Below, one piece after another: positions 23,090 to 30,431 of a stretch of 49,528 nt of DNA; the first letter of the stretch is position 1, and every line of letters begins with the position of its first letter. The DNA is from a virus. Both the position numbers and the translations under genes were made by a program. Below the pieces are notes generated by a model that was not told where the DNA came from, did not search any database, and saw only the letters and a list, made by a program, of their open reading frames with translations. Where the stretch lies: positions 1 to 49,528 of the IMG/VR virus record IMGVR_UViG_3300019458_000048; one strand, 5' to 3'.

Positions 23090-24357
23090 GCGCCCACGCC
23101 ACCTTCGCGCCGTCGAAAGGGCATCAGTGGATTCCGTGCCCCGGCTCCATCGCGCTCACGCGCGACATTCCGCGCACGTCCTCACCCTATGCCGATGAGG
23201 GCACGGCGGCGCACCATTTCGCTCAGGCGGCGCTTTCGGCCGGGAAAGACGCCGCGTTCTACATCGACGCGCCTGTGGATATCGACGGTCGCGAGTGGCG
23301 TTGCACCGAGGACATGGTGCGCTACGTCCAGGACTACATCGACGACGTGCGCCGGCGCTCGGCCGGCGGCATCCTCATGATCGAGCAGCGCCTGAATTTC
23401 TCCGAGACCATCGGGATCGACGAACAGTTCGGCACCGGCGACGCCATCATCCTGTCGGCCGACATGAAGCGCCTGACGGCCGAGGATCTGAAGTACGGGC
23501 TCGGCGTTAAGGTGTTCGCGAAGGACAACTATCAGGGCCTGATCTACTTGGTGGCCTGCCTCGAAACCTACGCGCCACTCATGGGTGACGTGGAAGAATT
23601 CGAGTTCGTCGTCCATCAACCCCGACTCGATCACGTTGATTCGCACGTCTACACGCGCGCCGAGATCGAGGCATTCATCGAGCGCCTGAAGCTCAGCGGC
23701 AAGTACGGCATGGAAGGGCTGCGCACGCTCGAAATCGACGGCATGCAGGCCCTGCTCAAGCAATCGGAGCTTTTCAGCCCCGGTGACGAGCAGTGCCGCT
23801 TCTGCCCCGCGCTCGCGACCTGCCCGTTCGCCGCGCGCAAGGTGGCCGAGGAAGTCTACGCGGACTTCGCGGCGCTGGAAAAGCACGACGAGCTACTGAT
23901 CCGGCCCGAGCCCGCCGTGCCCACGGCCGATTCGCTCGGCGCAGCCTACGGCCAGATCGACTTCATCGAAAACTGGTGCCGCAAGGTGCGTGCCGAGTGC
24001 GAGCGCATGGTGCTCGGCGGCATGACCGTAATTGGCCCCGACGGGCTGCCCATGAAGGTCATAGAGGGCAAAAAGGGCAACCGCTACTGGTGGGATGAGC
24101 AGGGTGCCGAGGCCGCCCTGGTGGGCCTCCTGTCGCCTGACAAGGCATTCAAGCCGCGCGAGATCGTATCGCCGGCGCAGGCACAGAAAGCACTCGGCAA
24201 GAAGCGCCTGGCAGATTTCGAGACCGCTCTGGTGCCGTTCATCCGGCAGAAGGACGGCGCGCTGAAAGTGGTGCAGGGCTCGCACCCGGCACCGGCCTAT
24301 TCTGGCGAGGCGAGCGCCAGCGAGTTCGAGACCATCAACGCAAACGAGGAAAGCTGA
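23086..24357 (+). CDS. DUF2800 family Cas4/RecB-like nuclease
   Basis: A protein of 423 aa that begins FAPSKGHQWIPCPGSIAL, as DUF2800 members do. The PD-(D/E)XK core is visible as FGTGDAIIL followed by LTAEDLKYGLGVKV, and a helix NYQGLIYLVACLE. The CRFCPALATCPF cluster, with the first-domain Cys, would hold an iron-sulphur cluster as in Cas4 and AddB. It probably resects DNA ends for recombination, together with the DUF2815 protein that follows. The stop is one base before the next ATG. Confidence 0.85.
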   Translation: MSAHATFAPSKGHQWIPCPGSIALTRDIPRTSSPYADEGTAAHHFAQAALSAGKDAAFYIDAPVDIDGREWRCTEDMVRYVQDYIDDVRRRSAGGILMIEQRLNFSETIGIDEQFGTGDAIILSADMKRLTAEDLKYGLGVKVFAKDNYQGLIYLVACLETYAPLMGDVEEFEFVVHQPRLDHVDSHVYTRAEIEAFIERLKLSGKYGMEGLRTLEIDGMQALLKQSELFSPGDEQCRFCPALATCPFAARKVAEEVYADFAALEKHDELLIRPEPAVPTADSLGAAYGQIDFIENWCRKVRAECERMVLGGMTVIGPDGLPMKVIEGKKGNRYWWDEQGAEAALVGLLSPDKAFKPREIVSPAQAQKALGKKRLADFETALVPFIRQKDGALKVVQGSHPAPAYSGEASASEFETINANEES

Positions 24358-24358
24358 A

Positions 24359-24937
24359 ATGTCAACCATCATGCTGCGGGGCGTGCGCCTCGCGTTCGCG
24401 CAGGGACTGTGGACTGCGCGCTCCGGCAACAAGGACGGCACCGGCAAGAAGAAATTCGGTTGCTCCCTGATCCTGCCGAAGAATCACCCGCAGGTGGGCG
24501 AAATCAACACGCTCATCGACAAGGTGGCGGCCGAAAAGTGGGGCGCGAAAGCCGAAGCGATCCTGAAGTCGCTCCGCGCGTCCGACAAGGTACTGCTGCA
24601 CGACGGTGACCGCAAGGCTGACTATGCGGGCTTCGCAGGGAACTACTTCATTTCCTGCCGCAGCGATGTCAAACCGAGCGTCCGTGGGCTGGACCCGAAC
24701 CAGCTTATCTCGGAGGATGCGGGCATCGTCTACTCCGGCTGCTACGGCAATGCGTCGATCGCGGCGTGGGCCCAGGACAGTTCAGACTTCGGCAAGCGCG
24801 TGAATGCGCAGATCCGGGGCTTCCAGTTCGTACGCGACGGCGACGCCTTCGCTGCGGGCACGTCGGCCGGTGCCGAGGAATTCGAGACGGTCGCAGCCAC
24901 CGAAAACGCCGGCGAGGAAGGCGATCCGCTCGGTTGA
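24359..24937 (+). CDS. DUF2815 family ssDNA-binding protein
   Basis: A protein of 192 aa, matching DUF2815: MSTIMLRGVRLAFAQGLW at the start, KKKFGCSLILPKNHP, WGAKAEAILKSL and the aromatic YFISCRSDV. The fold is related to T7 gp2.5-type single-strand-binding proteins. The C-terminus is acidic (EEFETVAATENAGEEGDPLG), as in proteins that recruit polymerase or helicase through an acidic tail. It follows the DUF2800 nuclease by one base, a pair conserved in many phages. Confidence 0.85.
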   Translation: MSTIMLRGVRLAFAQGLWTARSGNKDGTGKKKFGCSLILPKNHPQVGEINTLIDKVAAEKWGAKAEAILKSLRASDKVLLHDGDRKADYAGFAGNYFISCRSDVKPSVRGLDPNQLISEDAGIVYSGCYGNASIAAWAQDSSDFGKRVNAQIRGFQFVRDGDAFAAGTSAGAEEFETVAATENAGEEGDPLG

Positions 24938-24939
24938 GC

Positions 24940-25016
24940 ACATCCCCGGCCGGCGGGTGTCGGTGGCGTCGCGGATACACGGCTCCATCGTTCTTTCGCC
25001 CCGCCGGCCGGGATGT
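24940..25016 (+). other. Long inverted repeat after the ssDNA-binding protein gene
   Basis: Arms at 24940-24957 and 25000-25016 match over 17 bases except for one extra C (ACATCC..CGGCCGGCGGG). The 42-base loop and long G+C stem would form a strong RNA structure between the DUF2815 gene and the next gene. It might slow exonucleases or attenuate transcription. Confidence 0.5.
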
Positions 25017-25029
25017 CCAGGAGGAAGCA

Positions 25030-25230
25030 ATGGATTGGGGCCGCATTCGTCACAAGCTGACCCTGCCCTTCTGCCGCGTGTTTAAACACAACTGGCAGCG
25101 GATCAAGCTCGGGCATCTGCTCGACATGCAGACCGGGAAATTCTTTCTGGCGCGCATTGACCGATGCACCCGCTGTCACGGAACTTGGGTAGAGAAGGCC
25201 GATGGCCCGCGTGCTCCCGACCGCGCATGA
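25030..25230 (+). CDS. Small CxxC protein
   Basis: A protein of 66 aa, GGAGG six bases before the ATG. It is basic, with an aromatic patch (FCRVFKHNWQRIKL), a hydrophobic middle (HLLDMQTGKFFLARI) and a single CTRCHG metal-type motif near the C-terminus. It contains GTTTAAAC copy 4. Overlaps the next gene by 29 bp. No family recognised. Confidence 0.55.
   Translation: MDWGRIRHKLTLPFCRVFKHNWQRIKLGHLLDMQTGKFFLARIDRCTRCHGTWVEKADGPRAPDRA
25080..25087. repeat. GTTTAAAC copy 4
   Basis: Extends to a perfect 12-bp palindrome GTGTTTAAACAC. Read as TTT AAA (Phe-Lys). Confidence 0.9.
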
Positions 25231-25456
25231 CTCGCCGCAGCCGCAAGACTATGCCTGCATCGTCTGCGGCGCGGTCGTCGGCTCCGAGCCTCATGCGATC
25301 GTGCCTGACCGGAACACTGTACTTCCGGCAGGCCGCACCCATGTCGTCCACGACGGGCAACCGTGGGAAATCTGGTTCACGCCGACATCGCGCTACTGGT
25401 GCGCAGCGGGCATACTCTGTGGGGCGGCGTGCTCGCTGAGCAGGAGCGGAATTTGA
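25202..25456 (+). CDS. Small Cys-containing protein
   Basis: A protein of 84 aa with CIVC near residue 19 and two later cysteines (RYWCAAGILCGAAC). These could form a zinc ribbon, with His-rich spacing (GRTHVVHDGQPWEIWF). It starts inside the preceding gene in another frame. No family recognised. Codon use is similar to its neighbours. Confidence 0.5.
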   Translation: MARVLPTAHDSPQPQDYACIVCGAVVGSEPHAIVPDRNTVLPAGRTHVVHDGQPWEIWFTPTSRYWCAAGILCGAACSLSRSGI

Positions 25457-25551
25457 GCAGGCGGCGTAACCCTCCCTTCGCGCACGCCCGCTCGGATCGT
25501 GTGTTTGCCGAGCACGCAGGGCACCATCCCCGCCCGTCGGCTTATTCATGA
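25453..25551 (+). CDS. Possible 32-residue protein with TTG start
   Basis: A TTG overlaps the previous stop and the TGA overlaps the next ATG, so the frame fills the gap with coupling at both ends. The product is basic and His-rich. No ribosome-binding site is needed for a coupled start, but the unusual TTG leaves doubt. Confidence 0.3.
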   Translation: MSRRRNPPFAHARSDRVFAEHAGHHPRPSAYS

Positions 25552-25790
25552 GCACACCCATCAGTGACGCAATCCGCACGCTGAGTCAGGCGTGCATGAC
25601 CGAATACCAAATGGGCAGCATGCAGCTTGGCTTCTACAGCCGACTCAAGCTCGAAGTGCCGCGCGAAGTTTTCGACCGCCTTCTGCTAGAGGCGATGAAG
25701 ATGTCACGGGACAACTGGAAGCGCTTGGATCTGCCGGGCGAGGCCACGTCCATGACAATCGGATGGGTCACGGTGAAGCCGGTCAAATGA
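25548..25790 (+). CDS. Small protein before the DNA polymerase
   Basis: A protein of 80 aa. It has helical ends (SDAIRTLSQACMTEYQMG, REVFDRLLLEAMKM) around a short strand and ends TSMTIGWVTVKPVK. It overlaps the polymerase ATG by four bases, suggesting equal synthesis. A processivity or regulatory role is possible, but no family is recognised. Confidence 0.65.
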   Translation: MSTPISDAIRTLSQACMTEYQMGSMQLGFYSRLKLEVPREVFDRLLLEAMKMSRDNWKRLDLPGEATSMTIGWVTVKPVK

Positions 25791-27874
25791 TTCAGCCCCG
25801 AGACCTCTTCCTCGACACCGAGACCTTCAGCCCCGTAAACCTGACTACACGGGGCCTGGTGCCCTACGCGGCGCAGGGCGAAGTCATGCTCCTGGCATGG
25901 GCCACGGAGCAGGCGGCCGTGGCATTGTGGGATCACAGCTACGAGCCAGCGCTGCCGGCGCAGTTGCTGCTCGAAGCTGAGCAATGCACGCGAGTCATTG
26001 CACATAATGCGGGCTTCGACCAGACCATGATCGAGACCGACCCGAAGCTGCGGCCGCTCGCCGACCGTCTGGCCGGGAAGTGGTACTGCACGATGGCGAT
26101 GGCGCTGCGCCACGGCCTGCCCGGCGGCCTGGAAAAGCTGTCGCATGTGTTCAAGCTGCCCGAGGAATTTCACAAGATCACGGGCAAAGAATTCATCAAC
26201 CTGTTTTGCAAGGTCGCGAAGGGCGAGCCTCGCGCGACGCGGCACACGCACCCGGAGAAGTGGGAGGAATTCCGCGTCTACGCGATGCAGGACATCCGGG
26301 CAATGCGCGAGATCTACTACCAGTGCCCGTCATGGAATGACTCACAGTTCGAGCTTGACCTGTGGGCGCTCGACCAGCGCATAAACCGGCGCGGCGTTGG
26401 TGCGGACGTGGAGTTCGCCCGCCAGGCCGTGCGTGCGTGCAAGCAGGAGCAGGACCGCAACGCCGACAAAACGAAAGACTTGACCGAGGATCAGGTCGAT
26501 CGCGCGACGCAGCGCGACCGGCTGCTACAGTTCATCTTCGTCGAGCACGGCGTGGATCTGCCCGACCTTCGCGCCGACACCGTGGAGCGCCGGCTGGACG
26601 ACCCGGAACTGCCGCCGCTGCTCAAAGAGCTTCTGCGCGTGCGTCTGTCGTCAAGCAAGGCATCCACGGCCAAGTACAAAAAGGTGCTCGACCTTCAATT
26701 CGGCAGCCGCATGTACTGGCTGCTCCAATACTGCGGCGCGAATCGCACGAAGCGGTGGTCCGGGCGCAATTTTCAACCCCAGAACATGCAGCGGCCGAAG
26801 CTGAAATTCCCAGAGATCGAGCAGGCGATCGAAGCCGTGCTCGCCGAAGCCGAGGACATTCTGCTCGACGACGTGATGGAGTCGATGTCGAGCGCCGTGC
26901 GAAGCGTTATCGTGCCGGCCGACGGCCACAAGCTGGTCGGCGCGGACCTGTCCAACATTGAGGGCCGCGACCTGCCCTGGCTCGCCGGCGAGGAATGGAA
27001 GCTGCAAATGTTCCGCGACTACGATCGCGGCGCAGGTCCTGATCTCTACAAGGTGGTTTATGGCAACGCATTCGACGTGGACCCTGCTGACGTTGACAGC
27101 TTTCAGCGACAGATTGGAAAGGTGCTTGAGCTTGCATTCGCAATCGGGGGTGGCGTGGGTGCGTGCGTCACAGCGGCAGCTACCTACAAGATCGACCTTG
27201 AGGCGCTCGCCGAGGCGGTGCACCGGACGGCTCCGCGTGAAGTCCTGCTGGATGCAGAAGGCGTCTGGCAGTATTGGGCCAAGCAAAAACACCGTACATT
27301 GGGCCTCGACCAGCGGATCTACGTCGCCTGCGAAGCGCTGAAGCGCATGTGGCGGGATGCGCACCCGGCGACAGTGCGCTTCTGGCAGGAGTGCGGCGCG
27401 GCTGCGCAGCTTGCCGTGCAGATCCCCGGCAGAGTCCAGAAGGTCGGCGACTACATCAGCTTCGACAAGCGCGGCGTGTGGCTCAGGATGCGCCTGCCGA
27501 ACGGCGGCTACCTGAGCTACCCGAACGTGAAGGTCGAGTACGACGAGAAAGATCGCCCGTCGCTGACGTACATGGCCTGGAACGTCTATCGGAAGGGATG
27601 GTACAAAGAGCGCACCTGGGGCGCGAAGTTCGCCAGCGATGCGCGCCAGGCCGTCGCCCGCGATGTCATGGCGAGCGCGATGCAGCCGGCCGAGGATGCG
27701 GGCTACCCAATCGTGCTGACGATCCACGACGAGCTTCTCACGGAGGCACCTGATTCGCCGCGCTTCACAGCGGACGAATTGAGCAGTATCCTAGCAACGA
27801 ATCGCGACTGGAACCGGGGTCTGCCGCTCGCTGCGGACGGCCACGAAATGAAGCGGTATCACAAGAGGGACTAA
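25787..27874 (+). CDS. Family A DNA polymerase with 3'-5' exonuclease
   Basis: A protein of 695 aa from the ATG at 25787; the longer upstream frame lacks homology. Exonuclease motifs: LDTETF at 9-14, AHNAGFD, and YAMQDI. Polymerase motif A GADLSNIEGRD at about 386, motif B with RQIGKVLELAFAIGGG near 445, and motif C IHDELL near 647. It lacks a 5'-3' exonuclease domain, as most phage family A polymerases do. It replicates the phage genome with the PrimPol-VapE protein. The motif A (DLSNIEG in place of DYSQIEL) is the variant seen in BPP-1/BcepC6B-like phages. Confidence 0.9.
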   Translation: MIQPRDLFLDTETFSPVNLTTRGLVPYAAQGEVMLLAWATEQAAVALWDHSYEPALPAQLLLEAEQCTRVIAHNAGFDQTMIETDPKLRPLADRLAGKWYCTMAMALRHGLPGGLEKLSHVFKLPEEFHKITGKEFINLFCKVAKGEPRATRHTHPEKWEEFRVYAMQDIRAMREIYYQCPSWNDSQFELDLWALDQRINRRGVGADVEFARQAVRACKQEQDRNADKTKDLTEDQVDRATQRDRLLQFIFVEHGVDLPDLRADTVERRLDDPELPPLLKELLRVRLSSSKASTAKYKKVLDLQFGSRMYWLLQYCGANRTKRWSGRNFQPQNMQRPKLKFPEIEQAIEAVLAEAEDILLDDVMESMSSAVRSVIVPADGHKLVGADLSNIEGRDLPWLAGEEWKLQMFRDYDRGAGPDLYKVVYGNAFDVDPADVDSFQRQIGKVLELAFAIGGGVGACVTAAATYKIDLEALAEAVHRTAPREVLLDAEGVWQYWAKQKHRTLGLDQRIYVACEALKRMWRDAHPATVRFWQECGAAAQLAVQIPGRVQKVGDYISFDKRGVWLRMRLPNGGYLSYPNVKVEYDEKDRPSLTYMAWNVYRKGWYKERTWGAKFASDARQAVARDVMASAMQPAEDAGYPIVLTIHDELLTEAPDSPRFTADELSSILATNRDWNRGLPLAADGHEMKRYHKRD

Positions 27875-27876
27875 CA

Positions 27877-28329
27877 GTGGGCGTCCTCACCATTCTTCAG
27901 GACGGCGCGCCAGTGCTGCGCCAGGTGGCGAGCGAAGTCAACGCGGGCGACACGCATATCTGCAAACTGGCGCTCGACATGATTGAAACGCTGCACGCGG
28001 CGCGCGGCGTCGGACTCGCAGCGCCCCAGGTCGGCCAGAGTGTGCGACTGATCGTGCTGAATTTCGGCAAGGCGGGCCCCAACGTGGCGATGGTGAATCC
28101 AGTCATCATTCGCAAAAGCGACGACATCCAGATCAGTTGCGAGGGCTGCCTGTCGATTTCCGGCGGCCGTCGGTACATCAAGGTCAAGCGCGCTTGCAAG
28201 GTGTGGGTCGAATTCAACGCGCCGGGCTCGGCGACGCGCGAAGTCCTGAAGCTCAAAGGCCTCATGGCTGCGGCCGCGCAGCATGAGTGCGACCACCTGG
28301 ACGGGAGGCTTCTGACCGACTATGCGTGA
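27877..28329 (+). CDS. def: Peptide deformylase
   Basis: A protein of 150 aa with all three deformylase motifs: GVGLAAPQ (44-51), EGCLS (89-93, metal ligand Cys91) and QHECDH (135-140, ligands His136 and His140, catalytic Glu137). It removes the N-terminal formyl group from new proteins. It is about 20 residues shorter than the bacterial enzyme and lacks the C-terminal helix, as other phage and marine-virus deformylases do. GTG start with AGAGGGA eight bases upstream. Bacteriophage deformylases may raise translation capacity or act selectively on abundant phage proteins. Confidence 0.9.
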   Translation: MGVLTILQDGAPVLRQVASEVNAGDTHICKLALDMIETLHAARGVGLAAPQVGQSVRLIVLNFGKAGPNVAMVNPVIIRKSDDIQISCEGCLSISGGRRYIKVKRACKVWVEFNAPGSATREVLKLKGLMAAAAQHECDHLDGRLLTDYA

Positions 28330-28606
28330 GAAATTCATCGAAAGGCAACTGCGACTCGCAATCGAACGCAACGGCGGGACGTGCGAGAAGTTTTCCTCGC
28401 CGGGTCGGGCGTCGGTGCCCGATCGAATCTGCTCCCTGCGCCCCGGCGAAGTCTTTTTTGTCGAATGCAAGCAGCCCGGCGAGAAGGCGACACCTGCTCA
28501 GCTTCGCGATCATGAGCGCCGCCGGGGGCGTGGCTTCCGCGTGTTCGTAATCGACAACGTGCAACAGATCAATCGTCTGGTACACACCCGGGGAGTGCTC
28601 TCATGA
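28322..28606 (+). CDS. VRR-NUC domain nuclease
   Basis: A protein of 94 aa. FSSPGRASVPDRICSL, EVFFVECKQPGEK and PAQLRDHERR give the D..E-x-K core of VRR-NUC, with the conserved Gln and His after it. These stand-alone phage proteins act as structure-specific or Holliday-junction nucleases that clear branched DNA before packaging. It overlaps the deformylase gene by eight bases, and its stop overlaps the next gene start. Confidence 0.85.
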   Translation: MREKFIERQLRLAIERNGGTCEKFSSPGRASVPDRICSLRPGEVFFVECKQPGEKATPAQLRDHERRRGRGFRVFVIDNVQQINRLVHTRGVLS

Positions 28607-28794
28607 GGAAGTCGCTGAACGAAAAGCGGCCCGACGAGCGGTGGGTCAAGAACAAGCGCGGCGAGTGGCGCTACCGCATCGACGAAGTTGAAGGCCATAT
28701 TTTCAATCACCGGGCAATGCGACAGCCTCCGGGCTTCGCTCGCGGGGCGCGGATCAAGCAGGATTGGCAGCATGCCTGGAACGTACTACAATGA
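28603..28794 (+). CDS. Small basic protein before the methyltransferase
   Basis: A protein of 63 aa, basic and Trp-rich (RPDERWVKNKRGEWRYRI). The start overlaps the VRR-NUC stop (ATGA) and the end overlaps the methyltransferase start by 23 bp. No family recognised. Its basic composition suggests nucleic-acid contact. Confidence 0.55.
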   Translation: MRKSLNEKRPDERWVKNKRGEWRYRIDEVEGHIFNHRAMRQPPGFARGARIKQDWQHAWNVLQ

Positions 28795-29689
28795 AATTGA
28801 CCCATTCTGTGCCGACTGGCTGCGGAATCTCATTTTCCACGGCCTGATCGCCGACGGCGACGTAGACACGCGATCGGTCGAGGATGTACTGCCGAGCGAT
28901 TTGAAAGGATATACTCAATGCCACTTTTTCGCAGGAATTGGCGTGTGGAGTCTTGCGCTTCGCAACGCCGGATGGAGGGACGATGAGCCAGTCTGGACCG
29001 GAAGCTGCCCCTGCCAACCTTTCAGCGCGGCAGGCAAAAGAGGCGGGGTTGCTGATGAGCGGCACCTATGGCCCGCTTGGTTCCACCTCATCGAGGAGTG
29101 CCGCCCTCGCGTCGTCTTTGGCGAGCAGGTTGCAAGCAAGGCTGGCCTCGGTTGGCTCGATCTTGTTCAAGCTGACCTGGAAGGCGCGGGTTACGCCAGC
29201 GCGGCGGTCGATCTCTGCGCTGCGGGCGTCGGCGCACCGCACATCAGGCAGCGGCTTTACTTCGTGGCCGACTCCGACGAAAGGAAACGCGGACGGCTCT
29301 CAGATGGCGAAGGGTGCGAGCGCAACAGGGCGGCGGCCGGATGGCAGCAAAGCTACGGTGTCGTTAAATCAGGTGGCGAGCCTAGCGTCTTGGGCGACGC
29401 CGAGCGCAAGGGATTGGCGCAGCAACGAAGCAAGCGAGGAGCACCATGCGGCTCGGCTGGCGCAAATTCGCGGCAAACCGTTAAACGAGCAGGCGCACCA
29501 GTTAGCTTCTGGTCCGATTGCGACTGGCTCCCCTGCATCGACGGAAAAGCGCGGCCAGTTGAACCCGGCACACAGCCGCTGGCTTATGGGATTGCCGGGA
29601 GAGTGGGACGCCTGCGCGCCTACGGAAACGCGCTCGTCGCGCCGTGCGCGACGGCGTTCATCCGAGCGTATCGAGAAATAGCACCTTAG
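28772..29689 (+). CDS. C5 cytosine DNA methyltransferase
   Basis: A protein of 305 aa from the ATG at 28772. Motif I FFAGIG (52-57) binds S-adenosylmethionine. Motif IV is SCPCQPFS with catalytic Cys81. Motif VI Glu118 is in FGEQV (ENV-like). Motif VIII is QRLYFVA (160-166) and the C-terminal motif X region is YGNALVAPCA. The target-recognition region between is short. It methylates phage DNA, which can block host restriction. A second gene lies fully inside it in the +1 frame (28983-29681), so most of the codons are constrained twice. Confidence 0.88.
   Translation: MPGTYYNEIDPFCADWLRNLIFHGLIADGDVDTRSVEDVLPSDLKGYTQCHFFAGIGVWSLALRNAGWRDDEPVWTGSCPCQPFSAAGKRGGVADERHLWPAWFHLIEECRPRVVFGEQVASKAGLGWLDLVQADLEGAGYASAAVDLCAAGVGAPHIRQRLYFVADSDERKRGRLSDGEGCERNRAAAGWQQSYGVVKSGGEPSVLGDAERKGLAQQRSKRGAPCGSAGANSRQTVKRAGAPVSFWSDCDWLPCIDGKARPVEPGTQPLAYGIAGRVGRLRAYGNALVAPCATAFIRAYREIAP
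28983..29681 (+). CDS. Gene nested in the methyltransferase in another frame
   Basis: A protein of 232 aa; GGAGGG four bases before the ATG. The sequence opens SQSGPEAAPANLSARQAKEA, then GTYGPLGSTSS, SRLQARLASVGSILFKLTWK, WATPSARDWRS and LNPAHSRWLMGLPGEWDAC. This reads like a real protein of the kind found as an independent gene next to phage cytosine methyltransferases. Alternative-frame translations of G+C-rich genes do not normally contain such long conserved-looking runs. Both frames thus appear coding. Function unknown; it may assist or modulate DNA modification. Confidence 0.7.
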   Translation: MSQSGPEAAPANLSARQAKEAGLLMSGTYGPLGSTSSRSAALASSLASRLQARLASVGSILFKLTWKARVTPARRSISALRASAHRTSGSGFTSWPTPTKGNADGSQMAKGASATGRRPDGSKATVSLNQVASLASWATPSARDWRSNEASEEHHAARLAQIRGKPLNEQAHQLASGPIATGSPASTEKRGQLNPAHSRWLMGLPGEWDACAPTETRSSRRARRRSSERIEK

Positions 29690-29704
29690 CATAGGAGTTA
29701 TAAC

Positions 29705-30169
29705 ATGCGTATTACAGGCACAGCGGCATTTTTGCTTGGCTTCATCATCGTTTGCGGCATCGCGTACTGCACCGAGGCTCGCGGCGACGAGATCCGCATG
29801 AACGTGGGCGCGACCGTCGTGCGCAATGAAGCACCCTCGGTCGGCTTCTCGATCGTATGGGAGGAGGCAGCGCCCGGTGACGCATTCATAGAGTGCGGGG
29901 CACAACTTGTCGCGACATCGAACTACTCCGGCCAAGGTGCGGGCTACTGCATGCTTAAAGACGGCTTCGGCCGGCTGGAACTGGGCATGGGCCTTGCAGC
30001 ACTCATGAAAGAGACCGACAAAAACAGCACCAAGCTCAACTTCGCGCTCGGTCTCGGCTGGTGGTTCACCGATCGCCTCGGTCTAGGCGCGCTGCACTTC
30101 TCCAACGGCAGCATCAAGTATCCCAACAAGGGCTGGAACATTCTGGCAGTCGTAGGGCAGTTCAAATAA
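29705..30169 (+). CDS. PagL-like lipid A deacylase / acyloxyacyl hydrolase family protein
   Basis: A protein of 154 aa, the usual size for PagL. The N-terminus has a signal-type hydrophobic stretch (GTAAFLLGFIIVCGIAYC, cleavage near 27). Beta-barrel strands alternate aromatic and polar residues (LGLGWWFTDRLGLGALH). The catalytic signature HFSNGS (His131, Ser133) with PNKGWN follows. In PagL the third residue is Glu; the aligned position here is Asn145, as in several family branches. It should sit in the outer membrane and remove an acyl chain from lipid A, changing the receptor or the permeability of the host surface. Confidence 0.7.
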   Translation: MRITGTAAFLLGFIIVCGIAYCTEARGDEIRMNVGATVVRNEAPSVGFSIVWEEAAPGDAFIECGAQLVATSNYSGQGAGYCMLKDGFGRLELGMGLAALMKETDKNSTKLNFALGLGWWFTDRLGLGALHFSNGSIKYPNKGWNILAVVGQFK

Positions 30170-30330
30170 TGGCTGTCAAGATTCAGCCGTATTGCCTGAA
30201 TCGCTGGCACCATCCGACGGCACTCGTTGACGTGGACCAGATACGCATAGCCCATGAAAAGACGCGACGGTTCCGGTCCCGACACCCGGAGCTAATGCGC
30301 GAAGCGCGGGCAGCGAAGCTGCGCAAATGA
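30169..30330 (+). CDS. Small basic protein
   Basis: A protein of 53 aa; the start overlaps the PagL-like stop (TAATG). Basic and His-rich (LNRWHHPTALVDVDQIRIAHEKTRR). No family recognised. Its stop overlaps the next ATG. Confidence 0.55.
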   Translation: MAVKIQPYCLNRWHHPTALVDVDQIRIAHEKTRRFRSRHPELMREARAAKLRK

Positions 30331-30431
30331 GGCAGTGGACTTCGACTCATGAAGGGCTCTTTTGGCTTCTGGCAGTGCCCGCCATGACCGGCGCGCTGCT
30401 CTGGCCCCTGTGGGTGTGGCTGTCGCTGTGA
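30327..30431 (+). CDS. 34-residue membrane peptide
   Basis: Single hydrophobic helix rich in Trp and Leu (LFWLLAVPAMTGALLWPLWVWL). ATGA overlap at the start and GTGA overlap with the helicase GTG at its end. Coupling supports translation. Role unknown. Confidence 0.45.
   Translation: MRQWTSTHEGLFWLLAVPAMTGALLWPLWVWLSL

Noticed and set aside
25592-25786. Longer start for the DNA polymerase
   Set aside because: The extra residues are an alternative frame of the small gene at 25548; the exonuclease motif starts at residue 9 after the ATG at 25787.
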